Positions 46,110 to 58,316 of a stretch of 64,000 nucleotides of DNA are shown here, piece after piece. The stretch spans positions 64,165,433 through 64,229,432 of the forward strand of contig CM018695.1 in the NCBI GenBank assembly GCA_009363875.1, in the 5' to 3' direction. How positions within the stretch are numbered: the first letter of the stretch is position 1; each line of letters opens with the position of its first letter. Below the pieces are notes generated by a model. That model had not been told where the DNA came from. It was given only the letters and a program-made list of their open reading frames with translations, and did no database searches. Source of the DNA: Mikania micrantha (taxonomy: Eukaryota > Streptophyta > Magnoliopsida > Asterales > Asteraceae). Position numbers and translations under genes: made by a program.

Positions 46110-49100
46110 TCTATCTATTCTAATAAACAAAAATCCTCATTTGTCACTTGTCACATTCTAATGCCATAATGCCACTTGTCAATTTTTTATGAACTCATTT
46201 AATTATCTCTTATTAAATACATTATAATATCACTCATATTAAATAAATTATATTATCTATCCTATTAAATAATTATAATAATAATAACTAATGATATTAT
46301 TTTTATTTTTCAAATTTAAAAATAGTTTTTATATATTTAAATCGAATCATTTTATTATAAAATATGTTTTAAAAAGTTTATAAAATATATTTTTTCATAT
46401 AGATCAATATTTTTTAAAAAAAATTAGAAATATTTCAATTTTTTATTTTTAGAAAATAATAGTATTACAAAAAAAATTCTTAAAAAACAATTTTTCAAAA
46501 AAATAAAATATAATCAGAAAAATATGTAAATGATGATAAAAGTTACATTTTTTTTTGTTTTATATGTTTAACGGTAATTTCAAATTAGGTTCTTTAACTT
46601 TAATAATTACAAAAATATTACCTTCTCATCTTATTTTAAAATAGTTAGTTTTTGATAGAAAACTAACTAATTAGATCTTTAATTTTAACTGGTTTAAATA
46701 TTTCAGTTATTACAAATCAAGAATGTTAAAGATATTACTATTGTTATAAAAAATTTTTGACTATTGTTTTATTATCTAAAGTAATTAACATAATTTAATC
46801 ATTTTATATAAAAATATCATCATTTATAATCTTTAAATTTTTATTATTAATTGTAAAATTCTTAAAAAACAATTTTTCAAAAAAATAAAATATAAGCAGA
46901 AAAATATGTAAATGATGATAAAAGTTACATTTTTTTTTGTTTTATATGTTTAACGGTAATTTCAAATTAGGTTCTTTAACTTTAATAATTACAAAAATAT
47001 TACCTTCTCATCTTATTTTAAAATAGTTAGTTTTTGATAGAAAACTAACTAATTAGATCTTTAACTTTAGCTGGTTTAAATATTTCAGTTATTACAAATC
47101 AAGAATGTTAAAGATATTACTATTGTTATAAAAAAATTTTGACTATCGTTTTATTATCTAAAGTAATTAACATAATTTAATCATTTTATATAAAAATATC
47201 ATCATTTATAATCTTTAAATTTTTATTATTAATTGTAAAATTCTTAAAAAACAATTTTTCAAAAAAATAAAATATAAGCAGAAAAATATGTAAATGATGA
47301 TAAAAGTTACATTTTTTTTTTGTTTTATATGTTTAACGGTAATTTCAAATTAGGTTCTTTAACTTTAATAATTACAAAAATATTACCTTCTCATCTTATT
47401 TTAAAATAGTTAGTTTTTGATAGAAAACTAACTAATTAGATCTTTAACTTTAGCTGGTTTAAATATTTCAGTTATTACAAATCAAGAATGTTAAAGATAT
47501 TACTATTGTTATAAAAAAATTTTGACTATCGTTTTATTATCTAAAGTAATTAACATAATTTAATCATTTTATATAAAAATATCATCATTTATAATCTTTA
47601 AATTTTTATTATTAATTGTAAAATTCTTAAAAAACAATTTTTCAAAAAAATAAAATATAAGCAGAAAAATATGTAAATGATGATAAAAGTTACATTTTTT
47701 TTTTGTTTTATATGTTTAACGGTAATTTCAAATTAGGTTCTTTAACTTTAATAATTACAAAAATATTACCTTCTAATCTTATTTTAAAATAGTTAGTTTT
47801 TGATAGAAAACTAACTAATTAGATCTTTAACTTTAGCTGGTTTAAATATTTCAGTTATTACAAATCAAGAATGTTAAAGATATTACTATTGTTATAAAAA
47901 AATTTTGACTATTGTTTTATTATCTAAAGTAATTAACATAATTTAATCATTTTATATAAAAATATCATCATTTATAATCTTTAAATTTTTATTATTAATT
48001 GTAAAATTCTTAAAAAACAATTTTTCAAAAAAATAAAATATAAGCAGAAAAATATGTAAATGATGATAAAAGTTACATTTTTTTTTTGTTTTATATGTTT
48101 AACGGTAATTTCAAATTAGGTTCTTTAACTTTAATAATTACAAAAATATTACCTTCTCATCTTATTTTAAAATAGTTAGTTTTTGATAGAAAACTAACTA
48201 ATTAGATCTTTAACTTTAGCTGGTTTAAATATTTCAGTTATTACAAATCAAGAATGTTAAAGATATTACTATTGTTATAAAAAAATTTTGACTATTGTTT
48301 TATTATCTAAAGTAATTAACATAATTTAATCATTTTATATAAAAATATCATCATTTATAATCTTTAAATTTTTATTATTAATTGTAAAATTCTTAAAAAA
48401 CAATTTTTCAAAAAAATAAAATATAAGCAGAAAAATATGTAAATGATGATAAAAGTTACATTTTTTTTTTGTTTTATATGTTTAACGGTAATTTCAAATT
48501 AGGTTCTTTAACTTTAATAATTACAAAAATATTACCTTCTCATCTTATTTTAAAATAGTTAGTTTTTGATAGAAAACTAACTAATTAGATCTTTAACTTT
48601 AGCTGGTTTAAATATTTCAGTTATTACAAATCAAGAATGTTAAAGATATTACTATTGTTATAAAAAAATTTTGACTATCGTTTTATTATCTAAAGTAATT
48701 AACATAATTTAATCATTTTATATAAAAATATCATCATTTATAATCTTTAAATTTTTATTATTAATTGTAAAATTCTTAAAAAACAATTTTTCAAAAAAAT
48801 AAAATATAAGCAGAAAAATATGTAAATGATGATAAAAGTTACATTTTTTTTTTGTTTTATATGTTTAACGGTAATTTCAAATTAGGTTCTTTAACTTTAA
48901 TAATTACAAAAATATTACCTTCTCATCTTATTTTAAAATAGTTAGTTTTTGATAGAAAACTAACTAATTAGATCTTTAACTTTAGCTGGTTTAAATATTT
49001 CAGTTATTATAAATCAAGAATGTTAAAGATATTACTATTGTTATAAAAAAATTTTGACTATTGTTTTATTATCTAAAGTAATTAACATAATTTAATCATT

Positions 49101-51494
49101 TTATATAAAAATATCATCATTTATAATCTTTAAATTTTTATTATTAATTGTAAAATTCTTAAAAAACAATTTTTCAAAAAAATAAAATATAAGCAGAAAA
49201 ATATGTAAATGATGATAAAAGTTACATTTTTTTTTTGTTTTATATGTTTAACGGTAATTTCAAATTAGGTTATTTAACTTTAATAATTACAAAAATATTA
49301 CCTTCTCATCTTATTTTAAAATAGTTAGTTTTTGATAGAAAACTAACTAATTAGATCTTTAACTTTAGCTGGTTTAAATATTTCAGTTATTACAAATCAA
49401 GAATGTTAAAGATATTACTATTGTTATAAAAAAATTTTGACTATCGTTTTATTATCTAAAGTAATTAACATAATTTAATCATTTTATATAAAAATATCAT
49501 CATTTATAATCTTTAAATTTTTATTATTAATTGTAAAATTCTTAAAAAACAATTTTTCAAAAAAATAAAATATAAGCAGAAAAATATGTAAATGATGATA
49601 AAAGTTACATTTTTTTTTTGTTTTATATGTTTAACGGTAATTTCAAATTAGGTTCTTTAACTTTAATAATTACAAAAATATTACCTTCTCATCTTATTTT
49701 AAAATAGTTAGTTTTTGATAGAAAACTAACTAATTAGATCTTTAACTTTAGCTGGTTTAAATATTTCAGTTATTACAAATCAAGAATGTTAAAGATATTA
49801 CTATTGTTATAAAAAAATTTTGACTATCGTTTTATTATCTAAAGTAATTAACATAATTTAATCATTTTATATAAAAATATCATCATTTATAATCTTTAAA
49901 TTTTTATTATTAATTGTAAAATTCTTAAAAAACAATTTTTCAAAAAAATAAAATATAAGCAGAAAAATATGTAAATGATGATAAAAGTTACATTTTTTTT
50001 TTGTTTTATATGTTTAACGGTAATTTCAAATTAGGTTCTTTAACTTTAATAATTACAAAAATATTACCTTCTCATCTTATTTTAAAATAGTTAGTTTTTG
50101 ATAGAAAACTAACTAATTAGATCTTTAACTTTAGCTGGTTTAAATATTTCAGTTATTACAAATCAAGAATGTTAAAGATATTACTATTGTTATAAAAAAA
50201 TTTTGACTATCGTTTTATTATCTAAAGTAATTAACATAATTTAATCATTTTATATAAAAATATCATCATTTATAATCTTTAAATTTTTATTATTAATTGT
50301 AAAATTCTTAAAAACCAATTTTTCAAAAAAATAAAATATAAGCAGAAAAATATGTAAATGATGATAAAAGTTACATTTTTTTTTTGTTTTATATGTTTAA
50401 CGGTAATTTCAAATTAGGTTCTTTAACTTTAATAATTACAAAAATATTACCTTCTCATCTTATTTTAAAATAGTTAGTTTTTGATAGAAAACTAACTAAT
50501 TAGATCTTTAACTTTAGCTGGTTTAAATATTTCAGTTATTACAAATCAAGAATGTTAAAGATATTACTATTGTTATAAAAAAATTTTGACTATCGTTTTA
50601 TTATCTAAAGTAATTAACATAATTTAATCATTTTATATAAAAATATCATCATTTATAATCTTTAAATTTTTATTATTAATTGTAAAATTCTTAAAAAACA
50701 ATTTTTCAAAAAAATAAAATATAAGCAGAAAAATATGTAAATGATGATAAAAGTTACATTTTTTTTTGTTTTATATGTTTAACGGTAATTTCAAATTAGG
50801 TTCTTTAACTTTAATAATTACAAAAATATTACCTTCTCATCTTATTTTAAAATAGTTAGTTTTTGATAGAAAACTAACTAATTAGATCTTTAACTTTAGC
50901 TGGTTTAAATATTTCAGTTATTACAAATCAAGAATGTTAAAGATATTACTATTGTTATAAAAAAATTTTGACTATCGTTTTATTATCTAAAGTAATTAAC
51001 ATAATTTAATCATTTTATATAAAAATATCATCATTTATAATCTTTAAATTTTTATTATTAATTGTAAAATTCTTAATAAACAATTTTTCAAAAAAATAAA
51101 ATATAAGCAGAAAAATATGTAAATGATGATAAAAGTTACATTTTTTTTTGTTTTATATGTTTAACGGTAATTTCAAATTAGGTTCTTTAACTTTAATAAT
51201 TACAAAAATATTACCTTCTCATCTTATTTTAAAATAGTTAGTTTTTGATAGAAAACTAACTAATTAGATCTTTAACTTTAGCTGGTTTAAATATTTCAGT
51301 TATTACAAATCAAGAATGTTAAAGATATTACTATTGTTATAAAAAAATTTTGACTATTGTTTTATTATCTAAAGTAATTAACATAATTTAATCATTTTAT
51401 ATAAAAATATCATCATTTATAATCTTTAAATTTTTATTATTAATTGTTTAATATTTTATGTTTAATCCGTGTATTCACATGGGTAATAGACTAG
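46110..51494 (+). mobile_element. Helitron carrying a large tandem array, 5.4 kb
   Basis: Starts TCTATCTATTCTAATAAA after an A. Ends with the hairpin CCGTGT-ATTC-ACATGG, 7 nt, then CTAG before a T. The 5' end resembles the Helitron at 551. There is no Rep/helicase coding. Most of its length is the array at 46479-51450. Confidence 0.8.
46479..51450 (+). repeat. 13-unit tandem array, 382/383-bp period
   Basis: The word CTTAAAAAAC (TTCTTAATAAAC in the last unit) starts units at 46479, 46861, 47243, 47626, 48009, 48392, 48775, 49158, 49541, 49924, 50307, 50690 and 51072. Units differ at only a few positions, mainly T-run length and single substitutions. Each unit is very AT-rich and contains the hairpin TTAGTTTTTGATAGAAAACTAA. 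Confidence 0.95.
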
Positions 51495-51823
51495 TATTTA
51501 ATAAGAGAGAAACATGAAACCAATTTTACTTTGCTATAAAAACATGACATGTTTAATTTTATATATATTTATAATTATACTTTTCAAATGTAACATAAAG
51601 TATATGTTTTAAATATATTAATCATAATTTTATGTATAAAAATAATTAATTATATAAATATACACTTAATAGAACTAACAAAAATTATATAAATGTAAAA
51701 AAAATTAGTCTCATAAGACGACTCGAGTCTTATTTAAGTTATCATATAATACATTGGGTGAGAATAAACTACCCTCCAAGTATTTGCAAAGATTGAACAA
51801 TATATAAAAACATTTGTTTAGAC
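51495..51823. other. Intergenic, AT-rich
   Basis: The stretch 51555-51690 is similar to the AT-rich core of the repeat around 11035-11670, without the SINE. Otherwise nothing recognisable. Confidence 0.5.
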
Positions 51824-52116
51824 TTAACTAGAACTTAAGAGATGTTCATTTGCGAACTTCATAAGAACAACAAATGGCTCGATTGTGGCAAGCGACGCAT
51901 TGGCAATGGCCTCTTCCTTAACCTCGTACTCAATCGTTATTTTCACAACGCACGATGAACCTGTCTCATCTTTCGGGTTGTCCTTCACCTCAATTCGAAC
52001 CCGATAAAGCGTAAACCCAAAATCCAGATATCCACCTTCTATGATCTCTGTTTCCTTCACCATGTTCTCGTTATCAATCATCGTGAACTTTTCAAGGTAA
52101 TACGAAATCGAAGATC
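51824..52116 (-). pseudogene. Orphan second exon of a Bet v 1-family gene
   Basis: Minus-strand exon from an acceptor TTGTGCAG at 52117-52118 to TAA at 51824-51826, 293 nt. It reads KFTMIDNENMVKETEIIEGG, then YRVRIEVKDNP, SSCVVKITIEYEVKEEA and FANEHLL, the C-terminal two thirds of the Bet v 1/norcoclaurine-synthase-like fold, including the long final helix. The intron phase (inside a Gly codon) is the one conserved in this family. No first exon with the expected start is found up to 52562, where an LTR begins. The exon itself has no stop or frameshift. Likely a truncated gene; a very distant first exon beyond the nested elements cannot be excluded. Confidence 0.8.
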
Positions 52117-52562
52117 CTGCACAACCATTAACAAATCCTTGAAAATCCGTATAGGAGAGGTGCAATTTCTAAAACAACATTATTGAATATATGTGTTTAG
52201 TGAAATTTGAATGCGAGAGGTGAGGGGTATTCACTATTCCCTTTAAACAAGTATTTTATACCCGTCCGGTAGCCGAGTACGATGTTATAATCGAATTAAT
52301 TTAGTAAAATTCATTCTACAAAAGATAATAATTGTTTAACTGGGATAAATGAGATAATTAGGAAGTTAGGATAAACTGTTTTCATAACTACCTCTTTATT
52401 TGAATTTACACGGCTGAGATTTATTCTCAGCTATTTTAAACAGCCAAGATCTTATCTCATGGCAGTTGAATTGACCGAGAACCAAATATATACAATTCTT
52501 AAATCATAGCTTATAGGGCATTTAAGTGCACACACAATAGCATAACTTATAAGGCTATGTGT
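52117..52562. other. Upstream of the orphan exon, no gene seen
   Basis: Would be the first intron and exon region of the Bet v 1-like gene, but I see no coding match on the minus strand. Confidence 0.5.
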
Positions 52563-53765
52563 TGTCGCCCGTGAAGAAGGCGTGAGGGGCACCGGTCATG
52601 TGGCAGTTGCGTACGAAGAATTCGGCATTTATGACGTAAGCACATTTGGTTGTGCATGAAATCCACGAGGATTTAGTAACTTTTGTTATTGGGGATTGAA
52701 AGTATGTGAAAAATGATGAACGTGGGCGAAAACCGTGCGCAAAACGGAGTTCGTATGCTCCCGGAATCGCGAAACGAAGTTTAAATCAAAAATGAGATGA
52801 AAAACGGGTCAGGCGGTACGCCTGGTGTAACATTTCCATTTTTTTTTTTAGGTTATCAATGAGAAATTTCATTTTATTATTTATTTATCTATAATTATTA
52901 TTAAAGTTAAAAAAAAATAAAAAAAATAAAAATAGTAATAATATCTCAAGTCTTAAAGGTTTATAAAAGGAAGTTCTTATAAATAAAACTAATATTATTA
53001 TTTAAATGAATAAATATTAAATTTAGAAAAATATGATGATTTTATAAAGTTTATAAATTTAATAAAATTTTATAAAACCTTTTTAAGACTTAGAGGGGCT
53101 AAAATTGTCAAAACATAAAGTTAAATTAAAAAGGAAACAAGGGGGGGACCAATCTTGCCAATCCCCTATACTTCCTTTCTTCCTCACCCACTTTCTCTTA
53201 TGGGTATCCATAAACCCATTTTCGACCCATTCAACCCATAGCGTGAATTAGGGAATAAAATCAGCAAATCTTGAGACTTTATCAGTTACCGAATGTTAAG
53301 GAGTCGAAATCTATAACCAATTCGAGAATTCAAATTCAAAATAACACGAAATTCGTTCCTAAAAACTCGTACACGATCGGTTAGCATGTATCTATATAAA
53401 CAAGCGTAAAAATCAAATTAAATCCACCCACACACACATCTAAACCCGACGAAGCTTTATGTATGCTCGAAGTACCATCACAAGCTTCCTAGATCGCTAA
53501 TCAAGCCCATAAAAGTTTCCGGTCGAACGGTTCTGCAGCCGAGTTCGAAACCAGGCCAAACACAAACGTTTGTAAGTGTTCTATACATCTTTGCATTCGG
53601 TTTTTGATCTAGAACAAAAGCCCTAATCCTATCAACTCCATCGTTGTCCAGATCGATCGAATTTGGATGAGAAAGAGGCTAGGGTTTCGTTCTTTATAAT
53701 TTTGATTTGGAATATTAAGCGCAAGATAGTTTATAACTAATTTAAATGAAACATTATCACAATCA

Positions 53766-53838
53766 GGCGCCTAGATCAATTGGTGTAGCGTGTGTGTTCG
53801 GGGCTTAAGGTCACGGGTTCGAAACCCGGCCACGGCGG
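53766..53838 (+). other. tRNA-like module in LTR of the gag-only element
   Basis: GATCAATTGGTGTAGCG resembles an A box, and CACGGGTTCGAAACCCGG contains a strong B box with T-arm. The other LTR has the same at about 60577-60649. The full cloverleaf is not convincing. Confidence 0.5.
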
Positions 53839-54099
53839 GTTAAACCGTTTTCTTTTATTTTATTTAATAACTTTTTATTTACTCATTATTTTTAAAATCT
53901 GATTTCACCTAAATTTTTATAAACTTAAAAACTATTAATTTAATAAAGAAAATATATATTATTCAATTTATTTATTTAATTTATTTATTTATTTAATTAA
54001 TTCATTTAATTATTTATTTATTTTTTTAGATACATAAAAGGTTATATTTAGTTTAGGTATTATTTATTCATTTATTTATTTTTTTTTTTTAAAAAAAAA

Positions 54100-54560
54100 A
54101 ATATATATTATTATTATTATTATTATTATTATTGAAATTATAATTATTACCATCTTATTATTATTATTAGAATTACTATAGTTATTATTATTATTAGTAT
54201 AATTATTTTAGTTAATATTATTATTAATTATTATCACCATTATCAGAGGTATTAATATTATTATTACTAGTATTATTAATAGTATTATTGTTATTGTGAC
54301 TATTATTATTTTTATTATTATGATCATAGTTATTAACAAAATTATTATTATTATTATTATTATTAATACAAATATTATTATTATTATTATTACAATTATT
54401 ATTGATGTTATTAAAAATATTATTATTACTATTATTCTTATTATTATTAATATTATTATTATTATTATTATTATTATTAGTATTATTTTTAACATTAGTA
54501 TTATTAGTATTATTACTTTTATCACTATTATCATTATTAATATAATTATTATTATAGTGT
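54100..54560. repeat. Long imperfect (ATT)n microsatellite
   Basis: About 450 bp of ATT/TTA triplets with interruptions; it produces spurious Ile-rich ORFs on both strands. The 3' LTR copy lies at about 60915-61375 and differs slightly in length. Confidence 0.95.
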
Positions 54561-54802
54561 TTTTCAACATTAATAAATATTTTAAATTTTAAACAATAAC
54601 ACGACTTGAAACAATTATTATAAAATCATATTTATGGATTTGGTTATAAACATATGGAACACAAATACATTATGAAATTTTATGCAAAGTCATAGTTACA
54701 TTAGTTGTGTGCGATTGAATTATAGGTTAAGCTAAATCGAGTTGGATATTATTTGGACTACATATTTGTCATTTATTTGCAACGATTAGCTCATCAATCA
54801 AG

Positions 54803-55255
54803 GTGAGTCTTCATAGCCCCTTTTTATACTTTTATTATTTGGGGTGAAACATGTTATCAATTTTTTATTTTTCTTTTTTAAACAATTTATGTGAAACAAG
54901 TTTATGACATTATACATGTTGAACATTAGTTAACATTTAGCATTGATCACCCCTAGTGACTATGATAGATCTATTGACCGGCCATTCCACTGTGTTTGAT
55001 TTACCCTTCGGGGGAAGCCCGCAGTGATAGTTACTAGTTCAAGCATTGCGATGCTTACCATGGTCAAACATTATTCTGTTAACATTCGTTGATCTGCTTC
55101 ATTTACTAATTCAATATTGTATGTTCATATTGCTTGGTTACACATATTACTTATAACATTTATCAACATTTTATTCAACTATTTTTGGTGTGTGTGCTTA
55201 AACCTGTGAAGCTCACCAACTTTATAGTTGACCCTTTTATTTAAACATGTTTCAG
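54803..55255 (+). other. Intron-like cassette in gag-only LTR
   Basis: Donor TCAAG|GTGAGTCTTC, then AGCCCCTTTTTA and TTGGGGTGAAACATG; CTCACCAACTTTATAGTTGAC before the acceptor ACATGTTTCAG. The second LTR has it at 61620-62071. Confidence 0.45.
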
Positions 55256-55642
55256 GTGGAAACGCTACATAGGCATGCTAAGAGAGTTGATTTAGTTTTA
55301 TCATTATGTTTAACATTTAATTGTTTGATTTAATATTTCCTTTTATGATGTATTGGATGTTTGAAGATATTTGAATGTTATGATTGAATTTATGATAATT
55401 AATGGTTTGAATTAATTTCAATAAACACCCTGTGCTTTTGAACAATCTACACTTCGTGTACGCTCCGATGATTCCGCCATTGGTCGGGGTGTTACAGATT
55501 GGTATCAGAGCCTTGGTTATAGAGAATTAGGTCGAACATAGTTAAAGACCTAGACTATAACTTAAGATTTCCCCTTCATGCTTAGTAATAATAACATTAG
55601 AAATTTAAAGAGATTTCTAACTTTTCCCTTACTTTCTTAGCT

Positions 55643-56332
55643 ATGTCTTCGCACTCTGCCGACATATCAGCAAGTGTCCCTCGAAATAAATCTGAGGAAT
55701 TCATAGCAGTACCAGAAGAGGAGAGTGACAGACCACCAAGGATAGAGACAGAGTCAGAAAAAGCTTATTGGGCAGAAGCTGAAGCAATACCTCCTCAGCC
55801 TGACATTCCATTTTCTCAACTTCGCTCATCAGACTTCTCCAGACATAACACATCCTACTGGGGTGGTTCAATACATTGGTCGGTTTTACGTAACTACCAT
55901 TTCCCATCTTCTTTTGAATTCATAGTCGGAGGAGAACAAAAATCTCGGGAGTACAGACCTTTGTCCACCTGGGAGTATGAGATAGAGTTAGAGAAAGAAG
56001 AATTAAAATCAGATGCTGAAAGCCCATATCATCCTCCTGAAGCCTCACTGCCTTCCATCAGTCCTCCAGAACTTCAACCAAAAGCCTCTAACGCCTCTAC
56101 AAAACCAAAAATTTCCAAACCAAAAGCTCCCAGACGTCCTACAAGCCCCACCAGTAGCTGTGAAAGTCGGATTGGACCAGAATCTACTATTGTGGAGCCA
56201 CCACCCAAGATACGTCGCATAAGTCAAGGCGCACGACTACCTCCACCACGTGAAGGACGTGTTTTTGCTAGGAAGCTTGCTCACACGATTGGATCGTGTT
56301 CTTGGGGAACTCACGAGGAATCTGATGATTAG
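55643..56332 (+). CDS. Extra ORF upstream of gag, 229 aa, unknown
   Basis: Complete ORF beginning 130 nt after the primer site. It is Ser/Glu/Pro-rich, with an aromatic central part (SYWGGSIHWSVLRNYHFPSS), a Lys/Pro-rich stretch (KPKISKPKAPRRP) and a basic C-terminal third. No domain recognised. It is in the same position as the 222-aa ORF of the Tekay element (34064-34732) but not similar in sequence. Confidence 0.7.
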   Translation: MSSHSADISASVPRNKSEEFIAVPEEESDRPPRIETESEKAYWAEAEAIPPQPDIPFSQLRSSDFSRHNTSYWGGSIHWSVLRNYHFPSSFEFIVGGEQKSREYRPLSTWEYEIELEKEELKSDAESPYHPPEASLPSISPPELQPKASNASTKPKISKPKAPRRPTSPTSSCESRIGPESTIVEPPPKIRRISQGARLPPPREGRVFARKLAHTIGSCSWGTHEESDD

Positions 56333-57047
56333 CAGACGTTTTTGTTCTTTTTATTTTTTTTTCTTTCATTGTACTAGACATCAAGTATATGTATGCTTAT
56401 GTCTACACTTTCGATTAAATGTTCGTTTCCAAAATTTGAATAACAATAATGAAGACGTTATTTATTGATTACAATAACTATTAACTAATATACGTAACAA
56501 CTAAATATGTTATAAAATGCATCGTCTTAGTGACATATGATTGAGTGAACTTGCTACCTTTATCGTACAACACTTAGTTGAACTAGAGTTAAACCTCTTG
56601 ATTTTTCTCTTACATTTTACAAAAGGATCGCTACTACAAAGACTACTCATACACTGTTACGTCTAATTAAATCTTTGAACCTCGTCAATAGTCTTTAGAT
56701 TCACACTAATGAATAGAAACTCATACAATCTGAAAGGGGGAATACCTGTACTTTGGGGAGTTCTGTCTAGGAAAGCATTTCGTATAAATCCAAATCTACC
56801 GATGGACCTGTTATGCTTTCCTGGGAACCCTTAGAGTGAGTATGAACCTATAGACTAAAGTATGCCTTTCTGAAAGTTGATTCGGACATAAACACTTTGT
56901 TATGTCAAAAGTCTTCCTAAATACAATATGTGTATTAATTTGTGCTTGAACCCTCCTTCGAATTATCAATTTCCTATTTTTTTTTTTTTTTTTTTTGAAC
57001 TCCTTGGGTTATTTATGATCCTTTTCATTTTGAACTCTTGTATAATC

Positions 57048-58316
57048 ATGCCTCCTCGTCGCAATGATGCTAACAACGCCAACAACACGAACCTCAACAT
57101 ACAAGAATTGGCTGCTGTCATTGCTCAGCAAATGGCCACAGTCCTACCTGGACTTGTGAACCAGCTCACTCAAGCCAATAGGGTTCAAAACAACAGAAAT
57201 GGTGAGGTTGCAAATCAAATTTGCACCTTTAAGCATTTCAACTCTTGTCACCCTGCCAAGTTCCTTGGTTCTGAAGGAGCCACTGGACTGCTTCAGTGGT
57301 TCGAAAGCATGGAAAGTACATTCCTTCATTCAGACTGCCCTGAAAATCTCAAGGTTCGTTATGCCACCAGTGTCTTTCAGAAAAGGGCACTTACTTGGTG
57401 GAATACCGAGAAACGAAATAGGGGTGCTGAAACTGCAATGGTCTTAACTTGGGATGAGTTCAAACGACTGATGACGAAAGAATTTTGCCCTCGCAACGAG
57501 ATGATGAAAATGGAGTCAGAATTCTGGAATCTCAAACAGGATAGTGGGGAAAACCTGGCTTACACAAATCGTCACCATGAACTTAGTCTGCTAGCACCAC
57601 ATATGGTCACTCCACTTTCTCGTGCTATTGAGAAGTACATTAGTGGCCTACCCATGCAGATCCAAGATACCTGTTACGGGAGTAAACCGACTACATTGGA
57701 AGATGCCATCCGTTTAGCTGCCACTTTAACTGACAACCATGTAAGAGCTGGTACTTTAACAAGAAAGGGAGTTAAAAAGGTGGAAGCTAAGTCCACCAAT
57801 GATGAACCTTCTAAAGAGGTCAAAGCTGAATTTCCCAATGGTCCAAAGTTCAACAATTGCAAGCGAAAGGCTAATAACTTTGCTTTGACAACTTCTGCTA
57901 CCCCTGTTGTACCTGTGAATCAACAACCTTCAGCCAAACAAACCAACAAATCGTATGTAGGGGAGCATCCACTTTGCACTACTTGTAGATACCACCATGC
58001 AACGAATCGACCTTGCCGAGTTTGCACGAACTGCAAAAGGTATGGTCATTTGGCAAATTATTGTAGGAATAGACAGATGGTGCAACAAGGTCAAAATGCT
58101 CCGCAATTGAACCAAACACCAGCTGCACCTACTCCTGCCTTAACTCATGGAAGAGCTTGCTACGAGTGTGGAGATCCTAATCACTTTAGAAACAAATGCC
58201 CAAAGCTTGTGGGCAACGATCAAAGGGGTACAAGGGCACAAACTTTTCAACTTAATGTTCAAGACCCTCAAGTTAACCAAGACATGGAGAACGATACATT
58301 GTTGATTAAGGATTGA
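57048..58316 (+). CDS. Gag of the gag-only element, 422 aa
   Basis: Start MPPRRN at 57048, preferred over the in-frame Met at 56928 because it matches gag starts in the lineage. Gag core with ICTFKHFNSC, GATGLLQWFE and ALTWWNT, related to the Tekay gag at 34984. Zinc knuckles: variant CTTCRYHHATNRPC, then canonical CTNCKRYGHLANYC and CYECGDPNHFRNKC. The protein ends 40 residues after the last knuckle, with no protease motif. It would supply the particle protein; the enzymes must come from elsewhere. Confidence 0.92.
   Translation: MPPRRNDANNANNTNLNIQELAAVIAQQMATVLPGLVNQLTQANRVQNNRNGEVANQICTFKHFNSCHPAKFLGSEGATGLLQWFESMESTFLHSDCPENLKVRYATSVFQKRALTWWNTEKRNRGAETAMVLTWDEFKRLMTKEFCPRNEMMKMESEFWNLKQDSGENLAYTNRHHELSLLAPHMVTPLSRAIEKYISGLPMQIQDTCYGSKPTTLEDAIRLAATLTDNHVRAGTLTRKGVKKVEAKSTNDEPSKEVKAEFPNGPKFNNCKRKANNFALTTSATPVVPVNQQPSAKQTNKSYVGEHPLCTTCRYHHATNRPCRVCTNCKRYGHLANYCRNRQMVQQGQNAPQLNQTPAAPTPALTHGRACYECGDPNHFRNKCPKLVGNDQRGTRAQTFQLNVQDPQVNQDMENDTLLIKD

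Larger units (their letters stand above)
52826..55496 (+). repeat. 5' LTR of the gag-only element
   Basis: TATA-like CTATATAAAC near 53390, possible leader donor near 53571, tRNA-like module 53766-53838, TTA/ATT-rich microsatellite 54100-54560, intron-like cassette 54803-55255. Confidence 0.93.

Noticed and set aside
46479..51450. Regular array considered as CRISPR or centromeric satellite
   Set aside because: Units are contiguous with no unique spacers, and it is bounded by Helitron ends in a plant genome; a 383-bp period alone does not show a centromeric role.
54208..54592. Ile-rich ORFs of about 100-120 aa on both strands (also at 61022-61409)
   Set aside because: Translation of an ATT microsatellite without stop codons; low complexity, not a membrane protein gene.
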